The notes under the pieces were generated by a model. That model saw only the letters and a list, made by a program, of their open reading frames with translations. It was not told where the DNA came from and ran no database searches. DNA of 64,000 bases from Variovorax atrisoli 110B (lineage in GTDB: Bacteria > Pseudomonadota > Gammaproteobacteria > Burkholderiales > Burkholderiaceae_C). The position numbers were made by a program, and so were the translations under genes. Location of the stretch: contig NZ_KB907459.1 in NCBI RefSeq assembly GCF_000382045.1, positions 1-64,000 on the forward strand, given 5' to 3'. Positions 34,439 through 43,203 of the stretch are shown piece by piece. Each line of letters begins with the position of its first letter. Positions within the stretch are counted from its first letter, which is position 1.

Positions 34439-34984
34439 ATGGAACAGTTTCACGGCACCACCATCGTGAGCGTGCGCCGCAAGACCCCCCAGGGCGACCA
34501 GGTCGCCATCGGCGGGGACGGGCAGGTCACTCTCGGCAACATCGTCATCAAGGGCTCGGCGCGCAAGGTGCGCCGCCTGTATCACGGCAAGGTGCTTGCC
34601 GGCTTCGCGGGCGCCACGGCGGACGCCTTCACGCTCTTCGAGCGTTTCGAGGCCAAGCTCGAGAAGCACCAGGGGCACCTGACCCGCGCCGCAGTCGAGC
34701 TCACCAAGGACTGGCGCACCGACCGCGTGCTGCGCAAGCTCGAAGCGATGCTTGCCGTGGCCGACGCCACCACCTCCCTCATCATCACCGGCAACGGCGA
34801 CGTGCTGGAGCCCGAAGACGGCGTGATCGCCATCGGCTCGGGCGGCGCGTATGCCCAGTCGGCGGCCAAGGCGCTGATCGAGAACACCGAGCTTTCGGCC
34901 GAGCAGATCGTGCGCAAATCGCTGGCGATCGCCGGAGAAATCTGCATTTACACGAACATGAACCACACGGTGGAAGCGCTCTGA
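34439..34984 (+). CDS. hslV: ATP-dependent protease subunit HslV
   Basis: The proteolytic dodecamer subunit of HslUV (ClpQY). [14 protein letters not shown] contains the Thr exposed by propeptide removal that acts as nucleophile (GTTIVSV), followed by [12 protein letters not shown] and the conserved [14 protein letters not shown] region. I prefer ATG 34439 (MEQFHG) as family members start there; ATG 34430 is 3 codons earlier. It lies 2 bp before hslU. Confidence 0.95.
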   Translation: MEQFHGTTIVSVRRKTPQGDQVAIGGDGQVTLGNIVIKGSARKVRRLYHGKVLAGFAGATADAFTLFERFEAKLEKHQGHLTRAAVELTKDWRTDRVLRKLEAMLAVADATTSLIITGNGDVLEPEDGVIAIGSGGAYAQSAAKALIENTELSAEQIVRKSLAIAGEICIYTNMNHTVEAL

Positions 34985-34986
34985 CC

Positions 34987-36315
34987 ATGTCCATGACCCC
35001 CCAGGAGATCGTCTCCGAGCTCGACAACCACATCGTCGGCCAGCCGGCCGCCAAGCGCGCGGTGGCCATCGCGCTGCGCAACCGCTGGCGCCGCCAGCAG
35101 GTCGACGAGAAGCTGCGCCACGAGATCACCCCGAAGAACATCCTCATGATCGGCCCCACGGGCGTGGGCAAGACCGAGATCGCCCGCCGCCTCGCGCGCC
35201 TGGCCGACGCGCCCTTCATCAAGGTCGAGGCCACCAAGTTCACCGAAGTGGGCTACGTGGGCAAGGACGTCGATTCGATCATCCGCGACCTGGCCGAGAT
35301 CGCCGTCAAGCAGACCCGCGAGGCCGAGAGCATCAAGGTGCGCGCGCGCGCCGAGGATGCCGCCGAAGAGCGCATTCTCGACGTGCTGCTGCCCCAGGCG
35401 CGCAGCGCCGACGGCACCTCCACCGCGACCGACACCAGCAACGCCACCCGCCAGGCCTTCCGCAAGAAGCTGCGCGAGCACCAGCTCGACGACAAGGAGA
35501 TCGAACTCGACCTCGCCGAGACCCGCGCCCCGCTGGAGATCATGGGCCCGGCCGGCATGGAGGAAATGACCGAGCAGCTGCGCGGCATGTTCGGCCAGCT
35601 TGGCGGCGGCAAGCGCAAGACGCGCAAGCTCAAGATCGCCGAGGCGATGCGCCTGCTGACCGACGAGGAAGCAGCCAAGCTGGTCAACGAGGACGAGATC
35701 CGCACGCAGGCGATCGCCAATGCCGAGCAGAACGGCATCGTCTTCATCGACGAGATCGACAAGGTTGCAACCCGCAGCGAAGCCCAGGGCTCCGATGTGT
35801 CGCGCCAGGGCGTGCAGCGCGACCTGCTGCCGCTGGTGGAGGGCACTGCCGTCAGCACCAAGTACGGCGTGGTGCGCACCGACCACATGCTGTTCATCGC
35901 GAGCGGCGCCTTCCACCTGAGCAAGCCCAGCGACCTCATCCCGGAGCTGCAGGGGCGTTTTCCGATCCGCGTGGAGCTGCAGTCGCTCTCGGTGGCGGAC
36001 TTCGAGAGCATCCTCACGCAGACGCGCGCATCGCTAGTCAAGCAGTACCAGGCGCTGCTTGCCACCGAAGGCGTGACGCTCGAATTCACGCCCGAGGGCG
36101 TGAACCGGCTGGCCACCATCGCCTTCGAGGTGAACGAGCGCACCGAGAACATCGGCGCACGGCGCCTGTCGACCGTGATGGAGCGCCTGCTGGATGAGGT
36201 AAGCTTCGACGCGACCCGCCTCGAAGGGCAATCGATCCGCATCGATGCTGCCTACGTCGACCAGCGCCTTGCGGCACTAAGTCACGACGAAGACCTTTCG
36301 CGCTTCATCCTCTGA
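34987..36315 (+). CDS. hslU: ATP-dependent protease ATPase subunit HslU
   Basis: The 442-residue AAA+ unfoldase that feeds HslV. Walker A is GPTGVGKT (56-63), [15 protein letters not shown] contains the pore GYVG motif, Walker B is [10 protein letters not shown], and the sensor-2 region is [16 protein letters not shown]. The I-domain holds a variable spacer ([16 protein letters not shown]). The C-terminus ends SRFIL, which in this family inserts into HslV. It is co-transcribed with hslV; a hairpin follows at 36327-36346. Confidence 0.96.
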   Translation: MSMTPQEIVSELDNHIVGQPAAKRAVAIALRNRWRRQQVDEKLRHEITPKNILMIGPTGVGKTEIARRLARLADAPFIKVEATKFTEVGYVGKDVDSIIRDLAEIAVKQTREAESIKVRARAEDAAEERILDVLLPQARSADGTSTATDTSNATRQAFRKKLREHQLDDKEIELDLAETRAPLEIMGPAGMEEMTEQLRGMFGQLGGGKRKTRKLKIAEAMRLLTDEEAAKLVNEDEIRTQAIANAEQNGIVFIDEIDKVATRSEAQGSDVSRQGVQRDLLPLVEGTAVSTKYGVVRTDHMLFIASGAFHLSKPSDLIPELQGRFPIRVELQSLSVADFESILTQTRASLVKQYQALLATEGVTLEFTPEGVNRLATIAFEVNERTENIGARRLSTVMERLLDEVSFDATRLEGQSIRIDAAYVDQRLAALSHDEDLSRFIL

Positions 36316-36326
36316 AGCCGCTTCTC

Positions 36327-36346
36327 TTCCCCCTGTAACGGGGGAA
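36327..36346 (+). terminator. Hairpin after hslU
   Basis: TTCCCCC-TGTAAC-GGGGGAA is a perfect 7-bp stem 12 bp after the hslU stop. It has no T-tract, so it may stabilise or weakly terminate the hslVU message. Confidence 0.55.
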
Positions 36347-36401
36347 TCCTTCACGCATCACTTTCATTGCGTGAGCTAAGTACTTCATTTTCAACGAAAT
36401 T

Positions 36402-36429
36402 CGCCGGTTCCAAGGATTTGGAATCGGCG
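36402..36429. other. Long palindrome upstream of mraZ
   Basis: CGCCGGTTCCAA-GGAT-TTGGAATCGGCG has 12-bp arms with one mismatched pair and a 4-nt loop. A second small palindrome (TCACGCA and TGCGTGA, 36351-36374) precedes it. The stem could be a bidirectional terminator or a protein site isolating hslVU from the dcw cluster. Confidence 0.5.
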
Positions 36430-36472
36430 CTAAGTCGTTGATTCCATTACAAAAAATAGCCCAAACGGCCAG

Positions 36473-36500
36473 TTGCTTCCGAAGTGTTTCCTGCTACAGT
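36473..36500 (+). promoter_or_regulatory. Candidate dcw promoter (Pmra)
   Basis: TTGCTT (36473-36478) and TACAGT (36495-36500) are separated by 16 bp, each 4 of 6 to the sigma-70 consensus. The TACAGT overlaps the first of the phased AGTG repeats, so repression by MraZ binding here would be direct. Confidence 0.45.
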
Positions 36501-36540
36501 GCAAAAAAGTGCAGTTAAGTGGGAAAAAGTGCGATTAGTG
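36498..36540 (+). promoter_or_regulatory. Putative MraZ operator: 10-bp phased AGTG repeats
   Basis: AGTG recurs at 36498, 36508, 36518, 36528 and 36537, with the 10-bp phasing broken only at the last (9 bp). Inner copies read AAAGTGC, TAAGTGG, AAAGTGC. MraZ is known to bind direct repeats at one-turn spacing upstream of its own gene (TGGGN-type in E. coli, AAAGTG-type in Mycoplasma), so this array, just before mraZ, is its likely autoregulatory site. Binding is inferred. Confidence 0.65.
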
Positions 36541-36586
36541 CCCCTTCCGGGTGCCGCAGCACTCCCAACACAGGGGTTTCGTGGTC

Positions 36587-37015
36587 GTGTTTCAAGGCGC
36601 TTCATCGCTCAGTCTGGATGCCAAGGGGCGGCTCTCCGTGCCGACCCGGCATCGTGACGTCCTGAGCGCGACGGCAGGCGGCCAGCTCACGATCACCAAG
36701 CATCCGCACGGATGCCTGATGGTGTTCCCCCGTCCCGAATGGGAGAAGTTCCGTGAGCGCATCGCCGCGCTGCCGATGTCGGCGCAGTGGTGGAAACGCG
36801 TCTTCCTGGGCAATGCCATGGACGTCGAGATGGACGGCACCGGCCGCGTCCTCGTCTCCCCCGAGCTGCGCGCGGCCACCGGCATCACGCGCGAGACGCT
36901 GCTGCTGGGCATGGGCAACCACTTCGAACTCTGGGACAAGGCCACCTACGAGGCCAAGGAGGCCGAGGCCACCCAGGGCGAGATGCCGGACGTATTCCAG
37001 GACTTCGCGTTCTGA
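36587..37015 (+). CDS. mraZ: Transcriptional regulator MraZ
   Basis: A 142-residue protein with two SpoVT-AbrB-like domains; [20 protein letters not shown] and [20 protein letters not shown] are the two conserved DxxGR motifs. MraZ forms a ring that binds repeats at the dcw promoter and represses the cluster. GTG 36587 (reading MFQGAS in relatives) is the start, with AGGGG 10 nt upstream; GTG 36581 is an alternative. First gene of the dcw cluster. Confidence 0.92.
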   Translation: MFQGASSLSLDAKGRLSVPTRHRDVLSATAGGQLTITKHPHGCLMVFPRPEWEKFRERIAALPMSAQWWKRVFLGNAMDVEMDGTGRVLVSPELRAATGITRETLLLGMGNHFELWDKATYEAKEAEATQGEMPDVFQDFAF

Positions 37016-37023
37016 GGGGCACC

Positions 37024-37947
37024 GTGAACACGCCCTGGACCCACACGACCGTCTTGCTCGGCGAGGCGGTGGAAGCTCTTCTATCCGGCAGCTCCGCGGC
37101 TGCCGGCACCTACGTGGACGCCACCTTCGGAAGAGGAGGTCACGCGCGCGCGATCCTCGCGCGGCTGGCGCCGGAAGGCAGGCTCATCGCGTTCGACAAG
37201 GATGCGGAAGCAGTGGCCGAAGCAGCGCGCATCTCCGATGCGCGTTTTTCCATCCGGCACCAGGGATTCCGTTCGATCGGCGAGCTGCCCGAGGCGAGCA
37301 TCGCGGGCCTGCTCATGGACCTGGGCGTGAGCTCGCCGCAGATCGACAACCCGGTGCGCGGTTTCAGTTTTCGTTTCGATGGCCCGCTCGACATGCGCAT
37401 GGACACCACGCGCGGGGAGAGCGTGGCCGAGTGGCTGGCGACGGCCGAACTACAGCAGATTGCAGAGGTGATCCGTGACTATGGCGAAGAACGGTTTGCT
37501 GTTCAGATTGCAAAGGCGATTGTTGCTCGCCGACAAGAACGGGGCCCAATTTCAACCACCACCGAACTGGCCGAGCTCGTGGCTGGCACGGTCAAAACCC
37601 GCGAGCCGGGCCAGAACCCTGCAACGCGCACATTTCAGGCTTTTCGGATTTTCATCAACGCCGAGCTTGAAGAGCTGCAACAGGCGCTAGAAGCCAGCCT
37701 TTCGGTGCTGAAGCCCGGCGGACGGCTCGCGGTCATCAGCTTCCATTCGCTGGAGGACCGCATCGTCAAGCAGTTCATCGCGAAGCATTCCAAGGAGGTC
37801 TACGACCGCCGCGCGCCTTTCGCCGCGCCCAAGGCCATGAAGCTGCGCGCGCTGGAGCGCATCAAGCCCTCCGAAGCCGAGGTGAGCGGGAATCCGCGGG
37901 CGCGCAGCGCCATCCTTCGCGTCGCAGAACGCACGGAGGCTGCATGA
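37024..37947 (+). CDS. rsmH: 16S rRNA (cytosine(1402)-N4)-methyltransferase RsmH
   Basis: RsmH (MraW) methylates N4 of C1402 in the ribosomal P site using [16 protein letters not shown] and [16 protein letters not shown] are the family start and SAM motif; [13 protein letters not shown] and [16 protein letters not shown] are the conserved catalytic and C-terminal motifs. The GTG start at 37024 follows GAGGGG and lies 8 bp after mraZ. Length (307) is normal. Unlike in most dcw clusters it is followed not directly by ftsL but by a 117-bp gap holding an intergenic repeat. Confidence 0.95.
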   Translation: MNTPWTHTTVLLGEAVEALLSGSSAAAGTYVDATFGRGGHARAILARLAPEGRLIAFDKDAEAVAEAARISDARFSIRHQGFRSIGELPEASIAGLLMDLGVSSPQIDNPVRGFSFRFDGPLDMRMDTTRGESVAEWLATAELQQIAEVIRDYGEERFAVQIAKAIVARRQERGPISTTTELAELVAGTVKTREPGQNPATRTFQAFRIFINAELEELQQALEASLSVLKPGGRLAVISFHSLEDRIVKQFIAKHSKEVYDRRAPFAAPKAMKLRALERIKPSEAEVSGNPRARSAILRVAERTEAA

Positions 37948-37949
37948 AG

Positions 37950-38042
37950 CCCGTCTCCAGCCTTCGCGCGCTTCGTGTCGCATCGTTGACCCCCTTCCGG
38001 CGGAAGCACCAGCGGCCCGGCAAAGCTGGTTCCGCGGTGTCC
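37950..38042 (+). repeat. Intergenic repeat copy inside the dcw operon
   Basis: A diverged copy (CTTCGCGCGCTTCGTGTCGC, then CCCCCTTCCGGCGG and CCGGCAAAGCTGG) fills the rsmH-ftsL gap. Its hairpin arms are less perfect than in other copies. The ftsL ribosome-binding site (AAAGGGA) lies just after it, so translation of ftsL does not depend on coupling to rsmH. Confidence 0.75.
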
Positions 38043-38064
38043 CTCGAAAGAAAGGGACGCTGAC

Positions 38065-38433
38065 ATGGCCCGGATCAACCTGCTCCTGCTGCTGGCCGTC
38101 ATCGCGACGGCTTTGTACCTTGTGCACACCCAGTACCTGTCGCGCCAGCTCTACACCGAGCTGGACCGCGCGCAGCAGGACGCCCGCCGCCTCGAAACCG
38201 AGCGCGACCGCCTGCAGGTCGAGAAGCGCGCGCAGGCCACGCCGCTGCGCGTGGAGAAGCTCGCCAAGGAGCAGCTGCAGATGCGCACCACCTCGCCGGC
38301 GATCACGCAGTACGTGCGCCCCGACGGCTCGGTGATTCCCGCGGTCGCGCCCGTGGCGCCGGCTGCACCGGCGACCGCCACCACCAGGCCGGCGGCCAAG
38401 CCGGCCGCCGCCGAAGCGAGGGCCGCACGATGA
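38065..38433 (+). CDS. ftsL: Cell division protein FtsL
   Basis: A 122-residue bitopic protein: a membrane helix (INLLLLLAVIATALYLV, residues 4-20), a periplasmic coiled coil (LYTELDRAQQDARRLETERD) and an Ala/Pro-rich C-terminal tail not seen in short FtsL proteins. FtsL forms the FtsQLB complex that activates FtsWI. Sequence conservation is low in this family, so position between rsmH and ftsI plus topology supports the call. It overlaps ftsI by 4 bp. Confidence 0.9.
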   Translation: MARINLLLLLAVIATALYLVHTQYLSRQLYTELDRAQQDARRLETERDRLQVEKRAQATPLRVEKLAKEQLQMRTTSPAITQYVRPDGSVIPAVAPVAPAAPATATTRPAAKPAAAEARAAR

Positions 38434-40184
38434 GCCGAGGCAACCGCAGCGTGCGCTACACCACCAGCCCCCTGCTCGCGAGCAAGACGCCGGTGTGGCG
38501 CAGCAAGCTCATCGTCGCTGGCATCGCCTTCGGCTTCCTGGTGCTGGCCGGGCGTGCGGCCTACGTGCAGGTGATCGGCAACAGCTTCTTCCAGCGGCAG
38601 GGCGAGGTGCGCTTCGCGCGCACGCTGGAGCTGCCGGCCAACCGCGGCCGCATCCTCGACCGCAACGGGCTCATCCTCGCCTCGAGCGTGGTGGCGCCCA
38701 GCATCTGGGCCATCCCGGAGGACATCGAGCGCGACGACCCCGAGGTGCGCGCCAAGCTCAAGCAGGTGGCCAAGCTGCTGGAGATGCCGCAGAAGGAGTT
38801 CGACAAGAAGCTGGAGGACGAGGACAAGACCTTCGTCTGGATCAAGCGCCAGGTCGACGAGCCCATCGCCAAGCAGATCGCGGCGATGAACCTCAAGGGC
38901 ATCTACCAGCGCAAGGAATACAAGCGCCAGTACCCCGAGGGCGAGGCCGCCGCGCACGTGGTGGGCTTCACCAACGTGGAGGACAGCGGCCAGGAAGGCA
39001 TCGAGCTGGCCTTCAACAAGGACCTGGCGGGCAAGGCCGGCTCGCGCCGCGTCATCAAGGACCGCCTCGGCCGCGTGGTCGAGGGCGTGGGCGAGACCGT
39101 GCCCCCGGTCGACGGCAAGGACATCCAGCTCAGCGTCGACAGCAAGGTGCAGTTCTTCGCCTACCAGAAGCTGCGCGACGCCGTGACCGCGCGCAAGGCC
39201 AAGGCCGGCAGCGTGGTGGTGCTCGATTCGGTTACCGGCGAGGTGCTGGCGCTGGCCAACTACCCGAGCTACGTGCCCGACAAGCGCCAGAACCTCACCG
39301 GCGAGCAGCTTCGCAACCGCGCGATCACCGACACCTTCGAGCCCGGCTCGACCATGAAGCCGATCACGGTGGCCATGGCGCTGGAAGCCGGCCGCGTGAA
39401 GCCCTCGACCCTGATCGAAACCGGCCCCGGCCGCTACCAGATCGGCGGCTTCACCATCAGCGACACGCACAACTACGGCACGCTCACGGTCGAGGGCGTC
39501 ATCCAGAAGTCGAGCAACGTTGGCGCGCTCAAGATCGCCCAGAAGATGAGCCCGCACGAGATGTGGGACACCTACACGGCGCTGGGCTACGGCCAGAAGC
39601 CGCAGATCCAGTTCCCTGGCGCCGTCACCGGCCGCCTGCGTCCCTGGAAGACCTGGAAGCCGGTCGAGCAGGCCACCATGGCCTACGGCTACGGCCTGTC
39701 GGCTTCGCTGTTCCAGATGGCGCATTCGTACACCGCCTTCGCGCACGACGGTTCGCTCATCCCGGTGACGATCCTGAAGAACGCCGAACCGCCGAACGGC
39801 GTGCGCGTGTTCTCGCCGTCCAATGCACTGGCGGTTCGCAAGATGCTGCAGATGGCCGCCGGCCCCGGCGGCACCGGCACGCGTGCGCAGACGGTCGGCT
39901 ATTCGGTCGGCGGCAAGTCGGGCACGGCCCACAAGCAGGTCGGCAAGGGCTACGCCAGCAACAAGTACCGCGCGTGGTTCACCGGCATGGCGCCGATCGA
40001 GAAGCCGCGCATCATCGTCGCGGTGATGATCGACGAGCCCAGCGACGGCCAGTATTTCGGCGGCCTGGCGGCCGCTCCCGTGTTCAGCGAGGTCGTGCAG
40101 CAGACGCTGCGCATGATGAACGTACCGCCCGACCTGGCGGTCAAACCGCTTGTGATGACGCAGGGCGTCGACGAGAGCTTCTGA
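38430..40184 (+). CDS. ftsI: Penicillin-binding protein 3 (septal transpeptidase FtsI)
   Basis: FtsI cross-links septal peptidoglycan. One N-terminal membrane helix (IVAGIAFGFLVLAGRAAYVQ) anchors a periplasmic non-catalytic domain and a transpeptidase domain with STMK (nucleophile Ser307), SSN (361-363) and KSGT (496-499), all intact. At 584 residues the size is normal. It is overlapped by ftsL and lies 2 bp before murE. It partners with FtsW, encoded 6.4 kb downstream. Confidence 0.96.
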   Translation: MSRGNRSVRYTTSPLLASKTPVWRSKLIVAGIAFGFLVLAGRAAYVQVIGNSFFQRQGEVRFARTLELPANRGRILDRNGLILASSVVAPSIWAIPEDIERDDPEVRAKLKQVAKLLEMPQKEFDKKLEDEDKTFVWIKRQVDEPIAKQIAAMNLKGIYQRKEYKRQYPEGEAAAHVVGFTNVEDSGQEGIELAFNKDLAGKAGSRRVIKDRLGRVVEGVGETVPPVDGKDIQLSVDSKVQFFAYQKLRDAVTARKAKAGSVVVLDSVTGEVLALANYPSYVPDKRQNLTGEQLRNRAITDTFEPGSTMKPITVAMALEAGRVKPSTLIETGPGRYQIGGFTISDTHNYGTLTVEGVIQKSSNVGALKIAQKMSPHEMWDTYTALGYGQKPQIQFPGAVTGRLRPWKTWKPVEQATMAYGYGLSASLFQMAHSYTAFAHDGSLIPVTILKNAEPPNGVRVFSPSNALAVRKMLQMAAGPGGTGTRAQTVGYSVGGKSGTAHKQVGKGYASNKYRAWFTGMAPIEKPRIIVAVMIDEPSDGQYFGGLAAAPVFSEVVQQTLRMMNVPPDLAVKPLVMTQGVDESF

Positions 40185-40186
40185 AC

Positions 40187-41746
40187 ATGCTGACCTTCAC
40201 TTCCCCCCAACTGGCCGCCGCCTGGCTGAAGGAGCGTGCGCCGCAGGCCGACCTGCACGCCGACAGCCGCGCCGTGCGCGCGGGCGACGTGTTCATCGCC
40301 TGGCCGGGCGCCGCCACCGACGGGCGCAAGCATGTGGCGTCCGCGCTCGCGCAGGGCGCCGCCGTGTGCCTGGTGGAGCACGAGGGCGTCGAGCCCTTCG
40401 GCTTCGACGGCGATGAGCGCATCGTGAGCTACCCCGGCCTGAAGGCCGCCACCGGCCCGATCGCCTCGGCCTTCTACGACAACCCCTCGGCCATGCTCGA
40501 GCTGCTGGCCGTGACGGGAACCAACGGCAAGACCTCCACCGCCTGGTGGCTGGCCGAATCGCTTTCCACGCTGCGCGTGGCCGGCGGCGTGCGCGTGATG
40601 AAGCCCGACGGCACCATGCAGCGCGACGCCCCGTCGCCCTGCGCGGTGATGGGCACGCTGGGCATCGGCGTGCCGCCCGAGCTGACCTACACCGGCCTCA
40701 CCACGCCCGACCCGGTGATGATGCAGCGCGAGCTGCGCTCGCTCGTCACGCGCGGCTTCGGCGCCTGCGCCATCGAGGCCTCGTCCATCGGCATCGCCGA
40801 GCGCCGCCTCGACGGCGCGCAGATCGCGGTGGCCGTGTTCACCAACTTCACGCAGGACCACCTCGACTATCACGGCAGCATGGATGCCTACTGGCAGGCC
40901 AAGGCAGAGCTGTTCCGCTGGCCCGGCCTGCGCGCCGCGGTGATCAACATCGACGACACCCACGGCGCCAGCCTCTGCGCGAACCTGATCGACGCCGGCA
41001 TCGGCGCGCTCGACGTCTGGACCGTCTCGGCCGGCGGGAAGCCGGCCCGCCTCATGGCGCGCGACATCGGCTACGACGCGCAGGGCCTGCAGTTCTCGGT
41101 GGCCGAGCACGGCACGGCCGCCGTGGAGCGCCTGTCGACCGGGCTCATCGGCCAGTACAACGTCTCGAACCTGCTGGGCGTGCTCGGCACGCTGCGCGCG
41201 CTGGGCCTCACGCTGGCCCAGGCCGTGGCCGCCTGTGCCAACCTCACCAGCGTGCCCGGCCGCATGGACCGCGCGGGCTCCGGCGAAGGCGCTCCGCTTG
41301 CCGTGGTCGACTACGCCCACACGCCCGACGCGCTCGACAAGGCGCTGATCGGCCTGCGTCCGCTGGCCAAGCAGCGCGGCGGCGCGCTGTGGTGCCTGTT
41401 CGGCTGCGGCGGCGACCGCGACCCGATCAAGCGCCCGATGATGGCCGCCGTCGCCGAGCGCCAGGCCGATCGCGTGATCGTCACCAGCGACAACCCGCGC
41501 AGCGAGAAGCCCGACGCGATCATCAGCCAGGTGCTGCGCGGTTTCTCGCGCCCCGACGCGGCGCGGGTGCAACCCGACCGCGCGGCCGCCATCGCCGACG
41601 CGATCGCTCAGGCTGCGCCGCAGGACGTGGTGCTGATCGCGGGCAAGGGCCACGAGGCCTGGCAGGAAATCGCCGGCCAGCGCATCGAGTTCTCGGACAA
41701 GGCCCATGCGCTGCAGGCGCTGGCGAAGAGGGGGGGCGCGGCATGA
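40187..41746 (+). CDS. murE: UDP-MurNAc-tripeptide synthetase MurE (meso-DAP-adding)
   Basis: A 519-residue cytoplasmic Mur ligase adding the third residue. The P-loop TGTNGKTST is near residue 110. The specificity motif DNPR (435-438) indicates meso-diaminopimelate, agreeing with dapF in the window. FTNFTQDHLDYHG contains the carbamylated-lysine region entry typical of Mur ligases. The start follows ftsI by 2 bp and the stop overlaps murF. Confidence 0.95.
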   Translation: MLTFTSPQLAAAWLKERAPQADLHADSRAVRAGDVFIAWPGAATDGRKHVASALAQGAAVCLVEHEGVEPFGFDGDERIVSYPGLKAATGPIASAFYDNPSAMLELLAVTGTNGKTSTAWWLAESLSTLRVAGGVRVMKPDGTMQRDAPSPCAVMGTLGIGVPPELTYTGLTTPDPVMMQRELRSLVTRGFGACAIEASSIGIAERRLDGAQIAVAVFTNFTQDHLDYHGSMDAYWQAKAELFRWPGLRAAVINIDDTHGASLCANLIDAGIGALDVWTVSAGGKPARLMARDIGYDAQGLQFSVAEHGTAAVERLSTGLIGQYNVSNLLGVLGTLRALGLTLAQAVAACANLTSVPGRMDRAGSGEGAPLAVVDYAHTPDALDKALIGLRPLAKQRGGALWCLFGCGGDRDPIKRPMMAAVAERQADRVIVTSDNPRSEKPDAIISQVLRGFSRPDAARVQPDRAAAIADAIAQAAPQDVVLIAGKGHEAWQEIAGQRIEFSDKAHALQALAKRGGAA

Positions 41747-43188
41747 CCGGCATCACGACACCGCTGGACATCACCCTGGCCCGAATCCAGCAATGGATTC
41801 CGGGTTCGCGCCTGGTGGGCAGCGGCGACATCGTCATCGCCCGCGTGCACACCGACACGCGCACGCTCGCACCCGGCGACCTGTTCGTCGCGCTCAAGGG
41901 CGAGCGCTTCGACGCCAATGATTTCCTCCTGGAAGCCAAGGGGCAGGGCGCCGTGGCCGCCATCGCGCACCACGGCCTGGAGGCCGCGGGCCTCGCCGGC
42001 CTCGAAGTGGCCGATTCGCTGGCCGCGCTGGGTGCCCTCGGCGCCGGCTGGCGCGCGCAGTTCGACCTGCCGCTGATCGCCGTGACCGGCAGCAACGGCA
42101 AGACCACGGTCACGCAGATGATCGCGGCCGTGCTGTTCGCCTTCCGGGCCGAGCGCTCGCTCGCCACCGCGGGCAACTTCAACAACGAGATCGGCGTGCC
42201 GCTCACGCTGCTGCGCCTGCGCGCGCAGCACCAGCGCGCGGTGCTCGAGCTGGGCATGAACCATCCGGGCGAGATCGCGCGGCTGGCGGCCATCTCGCGC
42301 CCGACCATCGCGCTGGTCAACAACGCGCAGCGCGAGCACCAGGAATTCATGGCCACCGTCGAGGCGGTGGCCATCGAGAACGCCGCCGTGTTCGCGGTGC
42401 TGACGGAAGACGGCACGGCCGTCTTCCCGTACGGCGACGAGTTCACCCCCCTGTGGACCGACATGGCCCACGCCGGCGGCCCGCGCCGGTGCCTGACCTT
42501 CGGCGAGCACGAGGATGCAGACATCTCGCTGCTGGGCGCCGAATGGAAGCAGGGCGCCTGGGCCGTGAGCATCCGCACGCCGGTAGGCGCCTTCGATGCG
42601 CGGCTGCACATCGCGGGCCGGCACAACGTCGTCAACGCGCTCGCCGCCACGGCCTGCGCGCTCGCGGCGGGCGTGCCGCTGGAAACCATCGGCGCCGGGC
42701 TGTCGGCCTTCGAGCCGGTCAAGGGCCGTTCGCGTGCCAGCGAGCTCGCGCTGCCGGGCGGCCATGCGATCACGCTGGTCGACGACAGCTACAACGCCAA
42801 CCCCGATTCCGTGATCGCCGCCATCGACGTGCTCGCCGCGCTGCCGGGCCCGCGTCTGCTGGTGCTGGGCGACATGGGCGAGGTGGGCGACCGCTCGCCC
42901 GAGTTCCACGCCGAGGTGGGCGAGCATGCCCGCCTGCGCGGCATCGAGTCCGTCTACACGCTGGGCGCCGCGACGGCGCATACCGTCGCCGCCTTCGGCG
43001 GTGCCGACGGGCGCCATTTCGAAGAGTTCGACGCGCTCGCCGCGGCCGTGCTCGCACGCCTGCCGCAGGCCGGCAGCGTGCTCGTCAAGGGATCGCGCTT
43101 CATGAAGATGGAGCGCGTGGTGCAGGTCGTCGAGCAGGCACGACAACAACAACCACAACAACAAGAGGAGGGCGGCCATGACGCATGA
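41743..43188 (+). CDS. murF: UDP-MurNAc-pentapeptide synthetase MurF
   Basis: MurF adds D-Ala-D-Ala, made by the Ddl encoded downstream, to the UDP-MurNAc-tripeptide. The P-loop is TGSNGKTTV, followed by ATAGNFNNEIGVPLTLL and ELGMNHPGEIA, typical MurF sequence, and LVDDSYNANPDSV in the third domain. At 481 residues it is near the family length; the C-terminus ends in a Gln-rich tail (ARQQQPQQQEEGG). It overlaps murE by 4 bp and precedes mraY by 15 bp. Confidence 0.95.
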   Translation: MTGITTPLDITLARIQQWIPGSRLVGSGDIVIARVHTDTRTLAPGDLFVALKGERFDANDFLLEAKGQGAVAAIAHHGLEAAGLAGLEVADSLAALGALGAGWRAQFDLPLIAVTGSNGKTTVTQMIAAVLFAFRAERSLATAGNFNNEIGVPLTLLRLRAQHQRAVLELGMNHPGEIARLAAISRPTIALVNNAQREHQEFMATVEAVAIENAAVFAVLTEDGTAVFPYGDEFTPLWTDMAHAGGPRRCLTFGEHEDADISLLGAEWKQGAWAVSIRTPVGAFDARLHIAGRHNVVNALAATACALAAGVPLETIGAGLSAFEPVKGRSRASELALPGGHAITLVDDSYNANPDSVIAAIDVLAALPGPRLLVLGDMGEVGDRSPEFHAEVGEHARLRGIESVYTLGAATAHTVAAFGGADGRHFEEFDALAAAVLARLPQAGSVLVKGSRFMKMERVVQVVEQARQQQPQQQEEGGHDA

Positions 43189-43203
43189 GCCGCGCGAAAC
43201 CAC

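Noticed and set aside
37944-38063. A 39-codon frame starting in the rsmH stop (ATGA)
   Set aside because: It is encoded almost wholly by the intergenic repeat, and similar peptides appear wherever the repeat is read in this frame.
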